Shown here piece after piece: positions 17,101-26,107 of a DNA stretch of 64,000 nucleotides. Origin of the DNA: Verrucomicrobiaceae bacterium (GTDB lineage: Bacteria > Verrucomicrobiota > Verrucomicrobiia > Verrucomicrobiales > Akkermansiaceae). The translations under genes were made by a program, and so were the position numbers. Position 1 is the first letter of the stretch. Every line of letters starts with the position of its first letter. The DNA lies in assembly GCA_027485995.1 (NCBI GenBank), contig JAIXPW010000183.1:1-64000 (forward strand). The letters are read 5' to 3'. The notes beneath the pieces were generated by a model. It searched no databases. It was not told where the DNA came from and saw only the letters and a list, made by a program, of their open reading frames with translations.

Positions 17101-20100
17101 TCAGCCAGAACACAAGCGGATCCCTGACCCTCGCCACGAGCAGCGGAACGCCCGCGATCTCGACCAATGTTCCCACCACGATCAGTGCGGTGGTCGCCGG
17201 AACCCAGGGGATGTTCAAGAATGGAACGGGAGCGCTGACGCTTTCCGGAGCAAGCACGATTACCGGAACCGTGCAGGTGACGGGAGGCACCCTGGAGGTC
17301 TCCAACAAGTCCGGCGACTGTCCCTACAGCGTGAGTTCTGGGGCGACCCTCAGGATCGGATACAACACCGGTGGTGGATACGCGAACACCAACCTGGTGA
17401 TCAACGGCGACGGGGTGGCGGCGACCACGGGCTTCTACCTCGCGGGTGGAAGGACCTACAATGCCAGCGGCCAGATCATCCTCCAGGCCGCGCCGACGAC
17501 GATCCGTCAATACGGCAGCGGACTGGCAAAGATCGGCACCTTTGATGTCAACGGCAACGGGCTCTGGTGCACCGCCAACGCCTCGGGTTCCGTCATCGAT
17601 GCCAACGTCCAGATCGTCAGTTCGGGATTCGGCATGTCGATGGACATCGATCCCGGTGCAAGCACACTGTCCGGTGACCTCACGATCAACGGATCCCTGA
17701 ACATTGGAAGCCTTGGCTTTTACAAGCGTGGACCCGGTTCCGTCCTCTTGAAAGGCGCGGCAACCACCAGCAATACGGCTGTCAGGGCGCTGGAAGGAAC
17801 CGTGCTCTGCGGAGCCACCAACTGCCTGGGAACCGCGGCCGCAGTCCCGGTCTCCTCCGGTGCGAAGCTTTCCTTGAACGGCTACAGCCAGACCGTGGCC
17901 TCGGTCACCGGTTCGGCGGGCGGAACGATCTCGTTCGATGGCGCGAACACCCTCACCGCCACCACGGCGACCCTCGGCGGAGCCCTTCAGATGACGGTCA
18001 ACAAAGGCGCAACGCCAAGCAGCAGTCGTCTGGTCAGCACCAATGCCCTCGCGTATGCGGGAACACTTTCGATTGCAATCCAAGGGGCCACTCCCCTCGC
18101 TCAGGGCGACTCCTTCCAGCTCTTCAGCGCCCCGAGTTACAGCGGATCATTCACCAGCATCGCCCTGCCCAATCTGCCGGTTGGTCTCGCGTGGGACACC
18201 AGCGCGATCGCGACCACCGGGTCGATCAGCATCATTTCCGCAGGAAACAGCCAGTGGAATGGCGGCGGAGCGGACACCAACTGGAGCAGCGCCCTGAACT
18301 GGAATGGGGTGGCACCCGCCAACAACCAGGTGCTGACCTTTGCCGGAACCACCCGTCCGACTTCGGTCAACAACCTCCTGACCTCCGTGGGCCGGATTGT
18401 GTTCAGCAACGGCGGCTTCTCTCTTTCAGGCACGGCGGTCACGCTTCAATGGGGCATCGGCCACCAGGCGGGAAACAACACCTGGGGAGTGCCCACAACG
18501 TTGCTCGCCCCGCAGTCCTACACCAGCGACGCAGGCACCCTGACCATCAGCGGAACCACCGCGAACGGCGGATTCGATCTCACCCTGGATGGAGCAGGAA
18601 ATCATGCGGTCTCGGGCGTGATCTCGGGCACGGGCGGTCTGGTGAAAAGCGGCACCGGCACGGCGGCGCTCTCCGCCAAGAACACCTACACCGGCCTCAC
18701 CACGATCAACGGCGGCGTCCTCAATCTAACAGGCAATGGCGGCAGCACCGGCACCATCCGCGGCACCGCCACCGCCAACTCCGGAGCAACCCTTCGTCTC
18801 AGCACCGGTGACGCCACCGGCTACAGCGGGGGATCCGCGGCGCTGACCGTGATCAATCTAACAGGTGGCACGCTCAACGTGAACACCACCTCCAACCAGA
18901 CGCTCGGCAGCGCCGTCATCAACATGACCGGCGGCACCATCAGCGGACTCAGTGGCGGCAACATCGACTTCTTCGGCGGCGGTTCGGCCCTCAACACCTT
19001 TGCCTCCAGCACCACCTCGGTCATCAGCGGCGTCCAGCTTTCGCCCCTGCGCCAGGGCAGCACGACCTTCAACGTGGCCGCCGGGACCACGGCCTCGGGC
19101 ATTGATCTCGACATCTCCTCCGTCCTGAAAGGCGCGGCCGCCGGCGATGCGGTCGGGGGCGTGCTGTTCAAGGATGGAGCCGGAACAATGAGGCTTTCCG
19201 GTGCCAATACCTACGCGCGGGCCACGACGGTCAGCGCCGGAACCCTTCTCGTGAACGGATCACTCGCGGCGGGCAGCACGGTGACGGTCTCGTCAGGCGC
19301 CACCTTGGGCGGAAGCGGCACGATCAATGGCCCGACCACCGTGTCCAGCGGCGGAGTCATCGCCCCGGGAAGCCTCGGAGTCGGCACCCTGACCCTCAAC
19401 AACACGCTTTCGCTTTCCGGAACAGCAAGAATGGAGATCGGCAAGACCGGAGCCACCCTCACCACCGACCGGATCAGCGGACTGACCACCGTGACTTATG
19501 GCGGCACCCTTGAGGTGACGAAAACCGGAACCACCGATCTGGTGGCGGGGGATTCGTTCCAGTTGTTCAGCGCGACCACCCGGACGGGTTCCTTTTCAAC
19601 CATCAGTCTCCCGGTTCTGACCACAGGACTGGTCTGGGACACCACCGCGCTTTCCACCACCGGGACCATCTTGGTGGCGAAGGGCCCCCAGACCATCACC
19701 TTTGATGCCCTCGCCGGGAAAACGTTTGGCGATGCGGCTTTCATCCTGACCGCCACGGCCAACTCCGGACTCCCCGTTAGCTATTCGAGTTCCGACACCT
19801 CGGTCGCCACAGTTTCTGGAAGTACGGTGACAATCGTAGGTGCGGGCTCGACGACGATCACCGCCTCGCAGTCGGGCAATGCAAATTACCTGGCCGCCAC
19901 AAGTGTCCTGCAGACCCTCACGGTCGGGAAGGCCGCGCAGACCCTCAGTTTCGGAACCCTGGCGGCAAAGACTTTCGGCAATGCGGCCTTCAGCCTCACT
20001 GGGACCTCAAGCTCTGGTCTTTCCGTCAGCTATTCGAGTTCGAACACGGCCGTCGCGACCGTTTCCGGAAGTACGGTGACCATCGTCGGTGCGGGCTCGA

Positions 20101-22397
20101 CCACCATCACCGCCTCCCAGTCCGGCAACACCAACTACCTCGCCGCGACGAGTGTTCCCCAGACGCTCAGCGTGGGACAGGCAGCCCAGACGATCAACTT
20201 CGGAACCCTCGCATCGAAGACCTTTGGCGACTCCACCTTCAGTCTCGGCGCGACGGCGACCTCCGCTCTCCCAATCACCTATGTGAGTTCGAATCCTGCG
20301 GTCGCGACGATTTCGGGAAATACGGTAACTCTCGTAAGTGCGGGCTCGACCACCATTACCGCCTCACAGCCCGGCAACACCAACTACCTCGCGGCGACGA
20401 GCGTGCCGCAAACCCTGACCGTCAATCAGGCCTCACAGACGATCAACTTCGGGGCGCTCGCATCGAAGACATTCGGCGATGCTTCTTTCAGTCTGGGCGC
20501 GACGGCGACCTCTGCGTTGCCCATTACCTACTCGAGTTCCAACACAAGCGTCGCGACCGTTTCCGGAAGTACGGTGACCATCGTCGGTGCGGGCTCGACC
20601 ACCATCACCGCCTCACAGCCCGGCAACACCAACTACCTTGCCGCAACCAGTGTTCCCCAGACGCTGACGGTTGGTCAGGCCTCACAGACGATTAACTTCG
20701 GAGTCCTGGCCTCAAAGACCTACGGCGATACCTCCTTCAGCCTTGGTGCCACCGCCAGCTCCGGTTTGCCCGTCAGCTACGCGAGCTCCAACACCAGCGT
20801 CGCGACCGTTTCGGGAAGTACGGTGACCATCGTCGGTGCGGGCTCGACCACGATCACTGCCTCACAGCCCGGCAACACCAATTACCTCGCGGCAACCAGT
20901 GTTCCTCAGACGCTGACGGTCGGTCAGGCCTCGCAGATCATCACCTTCGGGACGCTCGCTTCAAAGAACTTCGGCGATGCCGCCTTCAGCCTTGGAGCAA
21001 CCTCGACCTCTGCACTGACAATCTCCTATGCCAGCTCAGACCCTACCGTTGCCACGGTCACCGGCAACACTGTCACGATCGTCGGCGCAGGCTCAACGAC
21101 CCTCACCGCCTCACAGCCCGGCAACATCAACTACCTCGCGGCAACCAGTGTTCCCCAGACGCTGACGGTCGGTCAGGCCTCACAGACGATCAGCTTCGGG
21201 GCGCTCGCATCGAAGAACTTCGGAGATGCCGCCTTCAGCCTTGGCGCAACCTCGACCTCTGCACTGACGATTTCCTATGCCAGCTCAGATCCAACCGTTG
21301 CCACGGTCACCGGCAACACCGTCACGATCGTCGGTGCAGGCTCAACGACCCTCACCGCCTCACAGCCTGGCAACACCAATTACCTCGCGGCAACCAGTGT
21401 TCCTCAGACTCTGACGGTCGGTCAGGCAACACAGACGATCAACTTCGGAGCACTCGCATCTAAGACCTTTGGCGACGCCACGTTCAGTCTCGGCGCGACG
21501 GCGACCTCCGCTCTCCCAATCACCTATGTGAGTTCGAATCCTGCGGTCGCGACGATTTCGGGAAATACGGTAACTCTCGTAAGTGCGGGCTCGACCACGA
21601 TCACCGCCTCACAGTCCGGCAACACCAACTACTTCGCAGCGTCCAGTGTTCCCCAGACGCTCACGGTGAATCCGGCCAGCGCCCTCGTCAGTCTCGGCAA
21701 TCTCACCGCCAACTACGATGGAAGCGCCAAGCCGGTGTCCGTCACCACCACTCCAGCCGGCCTATCCGTGGCAGTGACCTACAACGGCTCCTCAACCGTT
21801 CCGATCAACGCGGGCAGCTACGCGGTGTCCGCCGTGGTCACCGATCCCAATTACCTCGGCAGCGCTTCCGACACCCTGGTGATCGTCAATGTCCTCACCG
21901 TGGTCGGAAATGAAACCCGCACCCTTGCCAATCAAACAACTTCCTTCCAGAGCCTTCTCAATGATGGCACCCTCGTCATCAACGGCGGCTCGATCCAGAT
22001 CGACGGAAATGCCGCAAATCACGGCGTCCTGCGCCTGACCGGCAACGCGACCCTCAACGTGACCGGCTCCTTCACCAACACCGGAGTGATCGACATCATC
22101 AACTGGTCCGGCACCCTGCCACCGGAGCTCATGAACTCCGGAACCATCCTCGATCGTTCGTTGATCCGGGTCCTTTCCTCCCAGGCCACGGGCGGTCAGT
22201 TCACCCTCACGGTTCCGGGCTTTGCGGGTCATCTCTATCAGCTCGAGTCCCGCCCATCCCTCGACGTGCCCTGGGCTGCGCTCGGATCGCCCCAGCCAGG
22301 AACCGGAACCACGATCCATCCGCCCTCCATCACCTTCAATCCCTCCATGGATGGGCCGCGGCGATTCTACCGCGTCGTGGTGACGCCTTCCCCTTGA
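14121..22397 (+). CDS. Giant secreted protein: DUF3472, PA14, autotransporter-type strands and eight 83-aa repeats
   Basis: 2758 residues from the ATG at 14121, opening with a signal peptide ([17 protein letters not shown]). Domains in order: a DUF3472-like module (about 25-260); PA14 (about 380-525, with [17 protein letters not shown]); an Ig-like segment; a laminin-G/DUF1349-like sandwich (about 640-840); an Ig domain; a long stretch of autotransporter-associated strand repeats (about 930-1855, e.g. [21 protein letters not shown]); eight 83-residue repeats (about 1856-2519); an MBG-like domain; and a C-terminus [16 protein letters not shown] ... RRFYRVVV. No outer-membrane barrel or sorting signal is visible. 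It is likely exported and carbohydrate-binding or adhesive. Its export route beyond Sec is unclear. Confidence 0.8.
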   Translation: MNALKPTRAFLKLAAAWFFPGLALAQYNYFNVPSNSDCIMQDYRSPNVPGGIYDAMHQDYVSSSDGGTGYFYGGYTHQNNGGTNTLVQYVCWPASGGFAPYSQQIPTFAGTNMVGYAQIGEGSSCAIKGYWPQFSSNLWTREVVRYWQPADGTPHVGYQGMWMKDPTTGFWHHLGTFMYPFAVTGVNGIGGWQENFTGYTGDYKVARAGGYYHKSGAWQRANQISFTSNGKTYSTTDATYPTSFAQSDVGPSFSAQYNNPNTVTLTDQPALPTFDPIVINSPTATVSGSQLLVQWQMPLTSSPQLSYKIEVFNNSAYTGAAAITFTDNEPDTRQKLLNISGVATPYVRLTITDIFYNNSTPVLITPTTATLSPAASVTGAVAGLNYKYYQAASGTWTVLPDFTALTATRQGAVNFPDVTPRLRRTNYGFTYTGYFNAATSGLYAFTLRSGDGSALVIDGTTVIDFDGLHDSTQFKSGGIALAAGPHTLTLRYFRGNPPGVNTTVYNDGIGLSYEGPGINAADVPASAFTRVAAGSEPSVALTAPANNASVVNSSTGVSAAVTANGATINSVQYFLTDNYSYYPRPNKAPDYYVGQDATAPYDLTSMVWTSASNPIRARVVYNGTNTIDSPAISITTTNPSLGDWIWNPLEMHNYPSGASVQGNKVSMIGDGMNLMSRQVTGDCTLIGHLADITPNTAGPDGILPEGDWRGGIILRSNANTTIGEPLGNGSGTRFVALFSSVDGGTYFQDDSMTNGNGDANRWSSNLGGSNKWYKIQRVGNLFTSYVSADGVTWNAVNSITIANFGATIHAGVFIHAVQSFNPNLHRASFDGFSLTGAGVVGPASVSISPQSTAVVKGMPVTFSASVIGPVPTGYQWKFNGTDIPGATSSTYTIPSVAAANAGSYSVVANAVTSSAADLTISTPPGSGVWTNASGGPWTTTGNWSGNSIASGTDAVADFSTLSLAANAAVTLNGARTVGAMVFDDLDATKNTWTVSQNTSGSLTLATSSGTPAISTNVPTTISAVVAGTQGMFKNGTGALTLSGASTITGTVQVTGGTLEVSNKSGDCPYSVSSGATLRIGYNTGGGYANTNLVINGDGVAATTGFYLAGGRTYNASGQIILQAAPTTIRQYGSGLAKIGTFDVNGNGLWCTANASGSVIDANVQIVSSGFGMSMDIDPGASTLSGDLTINGSLNIGSLGFYKRGPGSVLLKGAATTSNTAVRALEGTVLCGATNCLGTAAAVPVSSGAKLSLNGYSQTVASVTGSAGGTISFDGANTLTATTATLGGALQMTVNKGATPSSSRLVSTNALAYAGTLSIAIQGATPLAQGDSFQLFSAPSYSGSFTSIALPNLPVGLAWDTSAIATTGSISIISAGNSQWNGGGADTNWSSALNWNGVAPANNQVLTFAGTTRPTSVNNLLTSVGRIVFSNGGFSLSGTAVTLQWGIGHQAGNNTWGVPTTLLAPQSYTSDAGTLTISGTTANGGFDLTLDGAGNHAVSGVISGTGGLVKSGTGTAALSAKNTYTGLTTINGGVLNLTGNGGSTGTIRGTATANSGATLRLSTGDATGYSGGSAALTVINLTGGTLNVNTTSNQTLGSAVINMTGGTISGLSGGNIDFFGGGSALNTFASSTTSVISGVQLSPLRQGSTTFNVAAGTTASGIDLDISSVLKGAAAGDAVGGVLFKDGAGTMRLSGANTYARATTVSAGTLLVNGSLAAGSTVTVSSGATLGGSGTINGPTTVSSGGVIAPGSLGVGTLTLNNTLSLSGTARMEIGKTGATLTTDRISGLTTVTYGGTLEVTKTGTTDLVAGDSFQLFSATTRTGSFSTISLPVLTTGLVWDTTALSTTGTILVAKGPQTITFDALAGKTFGDAAFILTATANSGLPVSYSSSDTSVATVSGSTVTIVGAGSTTITASQSGNANYLAATSVLQTLTVGKAAQTLSFGTLAAKTFGNAAFSLTGTSSSGLSVSYSSSNTAVATVSGSTVTIVGAGSTTITASQSGNTNYLAATSVPQTLSVGQAAQTINFGTLASKTFGDSTFSLGATATSALPITYVSSNPAVATISGNTVTLVSAGSTTITASQPGNTNYLAATSVPQTLTVNQASQTINFGALASKTFGDASFSLGATATSALPITYSSSNTSVATVSGSTVTIVGAGSTTITASQPGNTNYLAATSVPQTLTVGQASQTINFGVLASKTYGDTSFSLGATASSGLPVSYASSNTSVATVSGSTVTIVGAGSTTITASQPGNTNYLAATSVPQTLTVGQASQIITFGTLASKNFGDAAFSLGATSTSALTISYASSDPTVATVTGNTVTIVGAGSTTLTASQPGNINYLAATSVPQTLTVGQASQTISFGALASKNFGDAAFSLGATSTSALTISYASSDPTVATVTGNTVTIVGAGSTTLTASQPGNTNYLAATSVPQTLTVGQATQTINFGALASKTFGDATFSLGATATSALPITYVSSNPAVATISGNTVTLVSAGSTTITASQSGNTNYFAASSVPQTLTVNPASALVSLGNLTANYDGSAKPVSVTTTPAGLSVAVTYNGSSTVPINAGSYAVSAVVTDPNYLGSASDTLVIVNVLTVVGNETRTLANQTTSFQSLLNDGTLVINGGSIQIDGNAANHGVLRLTGNATLNVTGSFTNTGVIDIINWSGTLPPELMNSGTILDRSLIRVLSSQATGGQFTLTVPGFAGHLYQLESRPSLDVPWAALGSPQPGTGTTIHPPSITFNPSMDGPRRFYRVVVTPSP
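19688..21679 (+). repeat. Eight tandem 249-bp coding repeats
   Basis: Eight units of exactly 83 codons inside the 2758-aa protein, each beginning near [15 protein letters not shown] and ending QTLTVGQA. The period was checked between unit 3 (20187) and unit 4 (20436): 249 bp. Units 3 and 8 share an identical block of 116 bp (20238-20353 and 21483-21598, 1245 bp or five periods apart). This points to recent unequal exchange or gene conversion. Confidence 0.9.
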
Positions 22398-22412
22398 GGT
22401 TGCATTTCCAAG

Positions 22413-22431
22413 TCGGGTTTACCCGATTTTT
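22413..22431 (+). terminator. Rho-independent terminator after the giant secreted protein
   Basis: TCGGGT-TT-ACCCGA followed directly by TTTTTAC, starting 16 bp after the stop codon at 22397. The stem is perfect and the T tract is immediate. It separates the giant gene from the TPR/PqqD cluster that follows. Confidence 0.8.
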
Positions 22432-22505
22432 ACAATAAACCTGCTGGACGAACATACTGGCTTTACAGGTGGAATGGAGCTTGGCTTCACAAGCTTCAAG
22501 CTGCC

Positions 22506-23141
22506 ATGAAACGAACCCTGCTCCTTCTGCTTCCCGTCATCGCCATCGCCGTCGCCGCCCCGGAGGCTGGCCAGAAATCAAAGGAGGAGGCGATCGGCCT
22601 TCTCTGGCAGGAATCGGTCACGGCCGAGACCAACGGCGACTCCGCCCTCGCGCTGGAGAAACTGATGGCCTACGCCAAGAACGGCGGCGACACCTACCTC
22701 GCCAACCTCCGCGCAGGATGGTTGAACTACAGCGAAAAGAAGTACGACGACGCCGGAAGATACTACGCCACGGCGGCGAAGCTCCAGACCAACGCTCTAA
22801 ACCCGCGCCTCGGGCTGCTGAACGTCGCCCAGGCCAAGGCCGATGTGGCCACGGCCACCGCAGCGGCGGATGCGGTGCTGAAGATCGAGCCGACCAACTA
22901 CCGCGCGCTGATGGCCTATGCCTGGGGGTGCTTTCAGGCGAAGGACCATCGCCGGGCCGGCACCGCCTATCAGCGGGTTCTGTCGATGTATCCGGAGGAT
23001 CAGGACGCCATCAGTGGGGCCGCCTGGTGCTCGCTCTACATCGGCCAGAAGCGCGAGGCGATCGATGGCTTCCGCCGCCTGATGAGCCTGAATCCCGAAT
23101 ACGCCAATCTCCGCCAAGGGTTGGAGATGGCCACGAAATGA
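22506..23141 (+). CDS. Secreted TPR-type protein, first gene of the PqqD/ATP-grasp cluster
   Basis: 211 residues with a signal peptide (MKRTLLLLLPVIAIAVAAPE). The rest is helical with TPR spacing, for example LANLRAGWLNYSEKKYDDAGRYY, NYRALMAYAWGCFQAKDHRRAGTAY and DAISGAAWCSLYIGQKREAI, about four repeat units. TPR proteins act as binding scaffolds. It is 18 bp upstream of the PqqD-like gene, so it probably belongs to the same transcript and could hold a periplasmic partner or product of the cluster. The AT-rich stretch at 22427-22450 just upstream, beyond the preceding terminator, is the likely promoter region. Confidence 0.75.
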   Translation: MKRTLLLLLPVIAIAVAAPEAGQKSKEEAIGLLWQESVTAETNGDSALALEKLMAYAKNGGDTYLANLRAGWLNYSEKKYDDAGRYYATAAKLQTNALNPRLGLLNVAQAKADVATATAAADAVLKIEPTNYRALMAYAWGCFQAKDHRRAGTAYQRVLSMYPEDQDAISGAAWCSLYIGQKREAIDGFRRLMSLNPEYANLRQGLEMATK

Positions 23142-23159
23142 CCTTCATCCCGCGCCGTC

Positions 23160-23423
23160 ATGAATCCACTTCCATCCTCCGAGCCTCCTTCAAGGCTGAC
23201 CGACCTGATGCTGAACGACCGGGGCTTCGCCTTCGATCCCAACACTGGTGAAAGCTATCAGCTCAGCACCACCGGACTCACCTGCCTGCGCGGCTTGCAG
23301 CAGGGAGCCTCGGTCGACGAACTGGTCGATCGCATCACCGCGCGGTGGGAGGTGGACCCGATCGCCGCACGCTGTGATGTCGACGCCTTTCTCTGGGACC
23401 TCCAACAACTTTCATGGCTGTGA
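23160..23423 (+). CDS. PqqD-like small protein (possible peptide-recognition chaperone)
   Basis: 87 residues with the PqqD pattern: a short strand pair around GFAFDPNTGESYQLSTTG, then LTCLRGLQQGASVDELVDRITARWEVDP and a final helix VDAFLWDLQQLSWL. PqqD domains bind precursor peptides of ribosomally made natural products (RiPP recognition elements). PqqD-like proteins also occur in systems with HPr-kinase-related proteins. The gene overlaps the next one, an ATP-grasp enzyme, by 10 bp, which implies translational coupling. No precursor peptide candidate or radical SAM enzyme is adjacent. The family call is by pattern and neighbourhood; the ligand is unknown. Confidence 0.7.
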   Translation: MNPLPSSEPPSRLTDLMLNDRGFAFDPNTGESYQLSTTGLTCLRGLQQGASVDELVDRITARWEVDPIAARCDVDAFLWDLQQLSWL

Positions 23424-24487
23424 ATCGCATCCGAATCGCAGTCACCGGCATGCATCGCGGCGAGAACCCGCAGCCGGGCTCGTCGATCGTGGCCGCCATC
23501 CGCCGCCGCTGGCCGGAAGCCTTCATCGTCGGCCTCGTCTATGATGCCTATGAAAGTGGGATTTATGCGGAGGAGGGTCCCGATGTCTGCCACACGATGC
23601 CTTATCCGACCGCTGGTCTAACAGCCTGGCTTTCCAGACTTGGGGAAATCAGCTCCCTCGATCCCTTCGATCTGCTGATTCCGACCCTCGACGCCGAGAT
23701 TGCGCTGCTGGTCGGTGCCATCGGAAAACTGGAGTCGCTCGGCATCCGGGCGAGGCTGCCCGAGGAGAAAACGCTGCTCCGTTGCAGCAAGTCAAAGCTG
23801 CCCGCTCTGGCGGAATCCTGCGGCCTTCGAGTGCCTGCCACCGCGGTGGCCCGCGACGTTTCCGAGGCGCTCGAACAGGCAGAGGAGCTTGGCTTCCCGG
23901 TCTTCGTGAAAGGCCAGTTCTATGACGCCACGCGGGTCTCCACACCCGCTGCTTTGGCGGCGGCAGGTTCCTCGATTCTGGCCGACTGGGGACCGCCTCT
24001 CATCCTGCAGGAGCCGGTGCAGGGAAATGAGTTCAATGTCCTGGGCCTCGGCGATGGCCAGGGTGGCTGCCTCGGGCACTGTGCTGTTAGAAAAATGATC
24101 CTCAGCGACAAGGGCAAGGGCAACGGCTCGGTGATCGTGCGCGATCCCAGGCTCGATGAGATCACCCGGCGCGTGATGGCGGAAACGAAATGGCATGGAC
24201 CGTTTGAACTCGAGTTCATCCGTGACCGCCGCGATGACGACTACCGCCTGATCGAGATCAACCCGCGCTTCCCGGCCTGGGTTGGATTTCCCGCCCAACT
24301 CGGCGCGAACTTTCCGGCCGCCTGGGTGGAGTGGATGATCACCGGCAAGCGTCAGTCGCTGCCGGACCTGCCTCCCGGGAAATTTTTCATGCGTCATCAG
24401 ATCGAGGTCACCGGAGACATGGGCGAATTGTCCGCCGTGCTCGGAGCCTCAATGGAATCCTCACCCCGCATCTCACTCGTGTCATGA
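23414..24487 (+). CDS. ATP-grasp ligase
   Basis: 357 residues. The N-terminal third is a Rossmann-like pre-ATP-grasp part (RIRIAVTGMHRGENPQPGSS). The ATP-grasp core shows FPVFVKGQFYDATRV for nucleotide binding, LILQEPVQGNEFNVLGLGD, and the metal-binding end FELEFIRDRRDDDYRLIEINPRF, with its E, E, N and R in the expected order. ATP-grasp enzymes join a carboxylate to an amine or thiol through an acyl-phosphate. The start overlaps the PqqD-like gene by 10 bp and the stop overlaps the next gene as ATGA. It therefore acts with both. The substrate is unknown; a link to peptide or amino-acid conjugation is inferred from the neighbours. Confidence 0.85.
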   Translation: MAVNRIRIAVTGMHRGENPQPGSSIVAAIRRRWPEAFIVGLVYDAYESGIYAEEGPDVCHTMPYPTAGLTAWLSRLGEISSLDPFDLLIPTLDAEIALLVGAIGKLESLGIRARLPEEKTLLRCSKSKLPALAESCGLRVPATAVARDVSEALEQAEELGFPVFVKGQFYDATRVSTPAALAAAGSSILADWGPPLILQEPVQGNEFNVLGLGDGQGGCLGHCAVRKMILSDKGKGNGSVIVRDPRLDEITRRVMAETKWHGPFELEFIRDRRDDDYRLIEINPRFPAWVGFPAQLGANFPAAWVEWMITGKRQSLPDLPPGKFFMRHQIEVTGDMGELSAVLGASMESSPRISLVS

Positions 24488-25956
24488 ACAAGGAACCTTA
24501 TACTCCGCCCAGCATCCGCCGCGTATCCCAGGGCAGCGCCAATCCACAACGGCTCGGCCGGGTGCCGGTGATGGACTCGATCGATGGCGTGTTCGTCTCC
24601 GACCTGATCCGCCAGCACGGCAGCCCGCTGTTCGTGTTTTCGGAAAGCAACCTGCGCGACAAGATCCGCGAGGCCCGCGAGGCCTTCGAGTCGGTCTATC
24701 CGGAGGTCCAGTTCGCCTGGTCCTACAAGACGAACTACCTCAATGCAATCTGTCGGCTTTTCCACCAGGAGGGCTCGATCGCCGAGGTGGTCTCGGGCTT
24801 CGAGTACGAGAAAGCCCGTAGCAACGGCATGCCGGGAGACAAGATCATCTTCAACGGCCCTTGGAAGGACCCGAAGTCGCTGCGCCGCGCCGTGGAGGAG
24901 GGCGCGATGATCCAGATCGACAACCGCGATGAAATGCTGGCCCTGGCCAGGATCGCGGACGAAAGGAAGGCCGACCTCCAGGTGGGTGTGCGCATCCATG
25001 TCGATACCGGCACGCATGCGGTGTGGTCGAAGTTCGGCTTCAGCGTCGAAGACGGCGAGGCCCTGCGGGTGATCCGCTGGATGCGCGACCACACACGCCT
25101 GAAGGTCCGCGGCATCCACTGCCATGCAGGAACTTTCCTGCTGGATGCGAATGCCTACGTGATCGCCACCGAGAAGGTGGTCGAGCTGGCGGTTTCCTCG
25201 GAGGAGTCAGGAGCCGGTGTGATCGAGTATCTCAATCTCGGCGGCGGCTTTGCCTCCCATGCCCGGCTTCATGGCCAGTATCTGCCTCCCGAGCAGGCCA
25301 CGCCCTCCTTCGATTCCTATGCCGAGGCCATCTGCGGCACGATCAAGCGCCGCTGGCCGAGTGGCCACAAGCTGCCGAAGCTGTTCCTCGAAACCGGTCG
25401 CGCGATGGTCGATGAGGCCGGCTATCTCATTTCCAGCGTCGTCGCGGTGAAGCAACGCTCGATGGACCCTGGTGCATCCTCGCTCGCCGCCTATGGCAAG
25501 GGTGCGGTGACGCCTGGCAACGTCCTCGGGGCCTACGGCAAGGGTGCGGTGCCCGCCGCCGTCGGCACGCAACGCAATGCAGTGGTGCTCGATGCCGGGA
25601 TCAACATCCTCTACACCAGCGCCTGGTATCAGCCCACGATCCATCCGGCCTCGACGCCAGCCTCCGCCGCGCAGCCGACGACGGTTTACGGTTGCCTCTG
25701 CATGAACATCGATGTCATCCGCGAGGAGGCCTCTCTTCCTGATTTGAAGGCCGGTGATCCCGTCGTCCTCCATCCGGTGGGCGCCTACAACCTCACCCAG
25801 TCGATGCAGTTCATCACCTATCGTCCAGCGGTCGTGATGATCGACCCTGATTGCGGCGTGCATCTCATCCGCCGTCGCGAGGTGCTGGAGGACGTGCAGG
25901 GGCCGGAGGAAATCCCAGATCACCTGATGGAGAAAATTCTAAGCACGAAATTCTAA
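24484..25956 (+). CDS. Fold-type III PLP decarboxylase (diaminopimelate/ornithine decarboxylase-like)
   Basis: 490 residues from the ATG at 24484, which overlaps the preceding stop as ATGA. The PLP lysine sits in FAWSYKTNY (Lys82). HCHAGTF, LNLGGGFASH and FLETGRAMVDEAGYL are phosphate- and cofactor-binding motifs. GCLCMNIDVI carries the active-site cysteine, and HPVGAYNLTQSMQFI is the C-terminal barrel motif. Relatives decarboxylate amino acids such as meso-diaminopimelate, ornithine or lysine. An unusual insertion around residues 335-360 contains the word AYGKGAV twice, 14 residues apart. The last five residues and the stop are encoded by the arm of an intergenic palindrome (25941-25970). 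Confidence 0.85.
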   Translation: MNKEPYTPPSIRRVSQGSANPQRLGRVPVMDSIDGVFVSDLIRQHGSPLFVFSESNLRDKIREAREAFESVYPEVQFAWSYKTNYLNAICRLFHQEGSIAEVVSGFEYEKARSNGMPGDKIIFNGPWKDPKSLRRAVEEGAMIQIDNRDEMLALARIADERKADLQVGVRIHVDTGTHAVWSKFGFSVEDGEALRVIRWMRDHTRLKVRGIHCHAGTFLLDANAYVIATEKVVELAVSSEESGAGVIEYLNLGGGFASHARLHGQYLPPEQATPSFDSYAEAICGTIKRRWPSGHKLPKLFLETGRAMVDEAGYLISSVVAVKQRSMDPGASSLAAYGKGAVTPGNVLGAYGKGAVPAAVGTQRNAVVLDAGINILYTSAWYQPTIHPASTPASAAQPTTVYGCLCMNIDVIREEASLPDLKAGDPVVLHPVGAYNLTQSMQFITYRPAVVMIDPDCGVHLIRRREVLEDVQGPEEIPDHLMEKILSTKF

Positions 25957-26100
25957 ATTCGAAACGAAGAGGTGGCAGGAAAAGAAATCCAACCACGGAT
26001 GGACACGGATAAACACGGATGAGAAAAATGAAGAGCGTTTCAACAAGAACAGTCAGGCTGGGTCTTCGTTTCGGATTTAGGATTTAGAATTTCGTGCTTT
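25941..26100. repeat. Nested palindromic element at the end of the decarboxylase gene
   Basis: Outer arms AAGCACGAAATTCTAAATTC (25941 onward) and its near reverse complement ending at 26100 enclose a central AACCACGGATGGACACGGAT stretch (25994-26023). The central words belong to a different formulaic family (see 41688-41792). The left arm overlaps the coding end of the decarboxylase gene. A related half-arm is at 43799-43830. Confidence 0.75.
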
Positions 26101-26107
26101 CTCCCAA

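Noticed and set aside
16227-18083. Minus-strand open frame of 618 codons within the 2758-aa gene
   Set aside because: Arg/Gly/Asp-rich shadow of the opposite strand with no domain; the coding strand carries clear PA14 and strand repeats.
19688-21679. 249-bp repeats as a CRISPR or phage array
   Set aside because: Continuous reading frame, period of exactly 83 codons, and no spacers.
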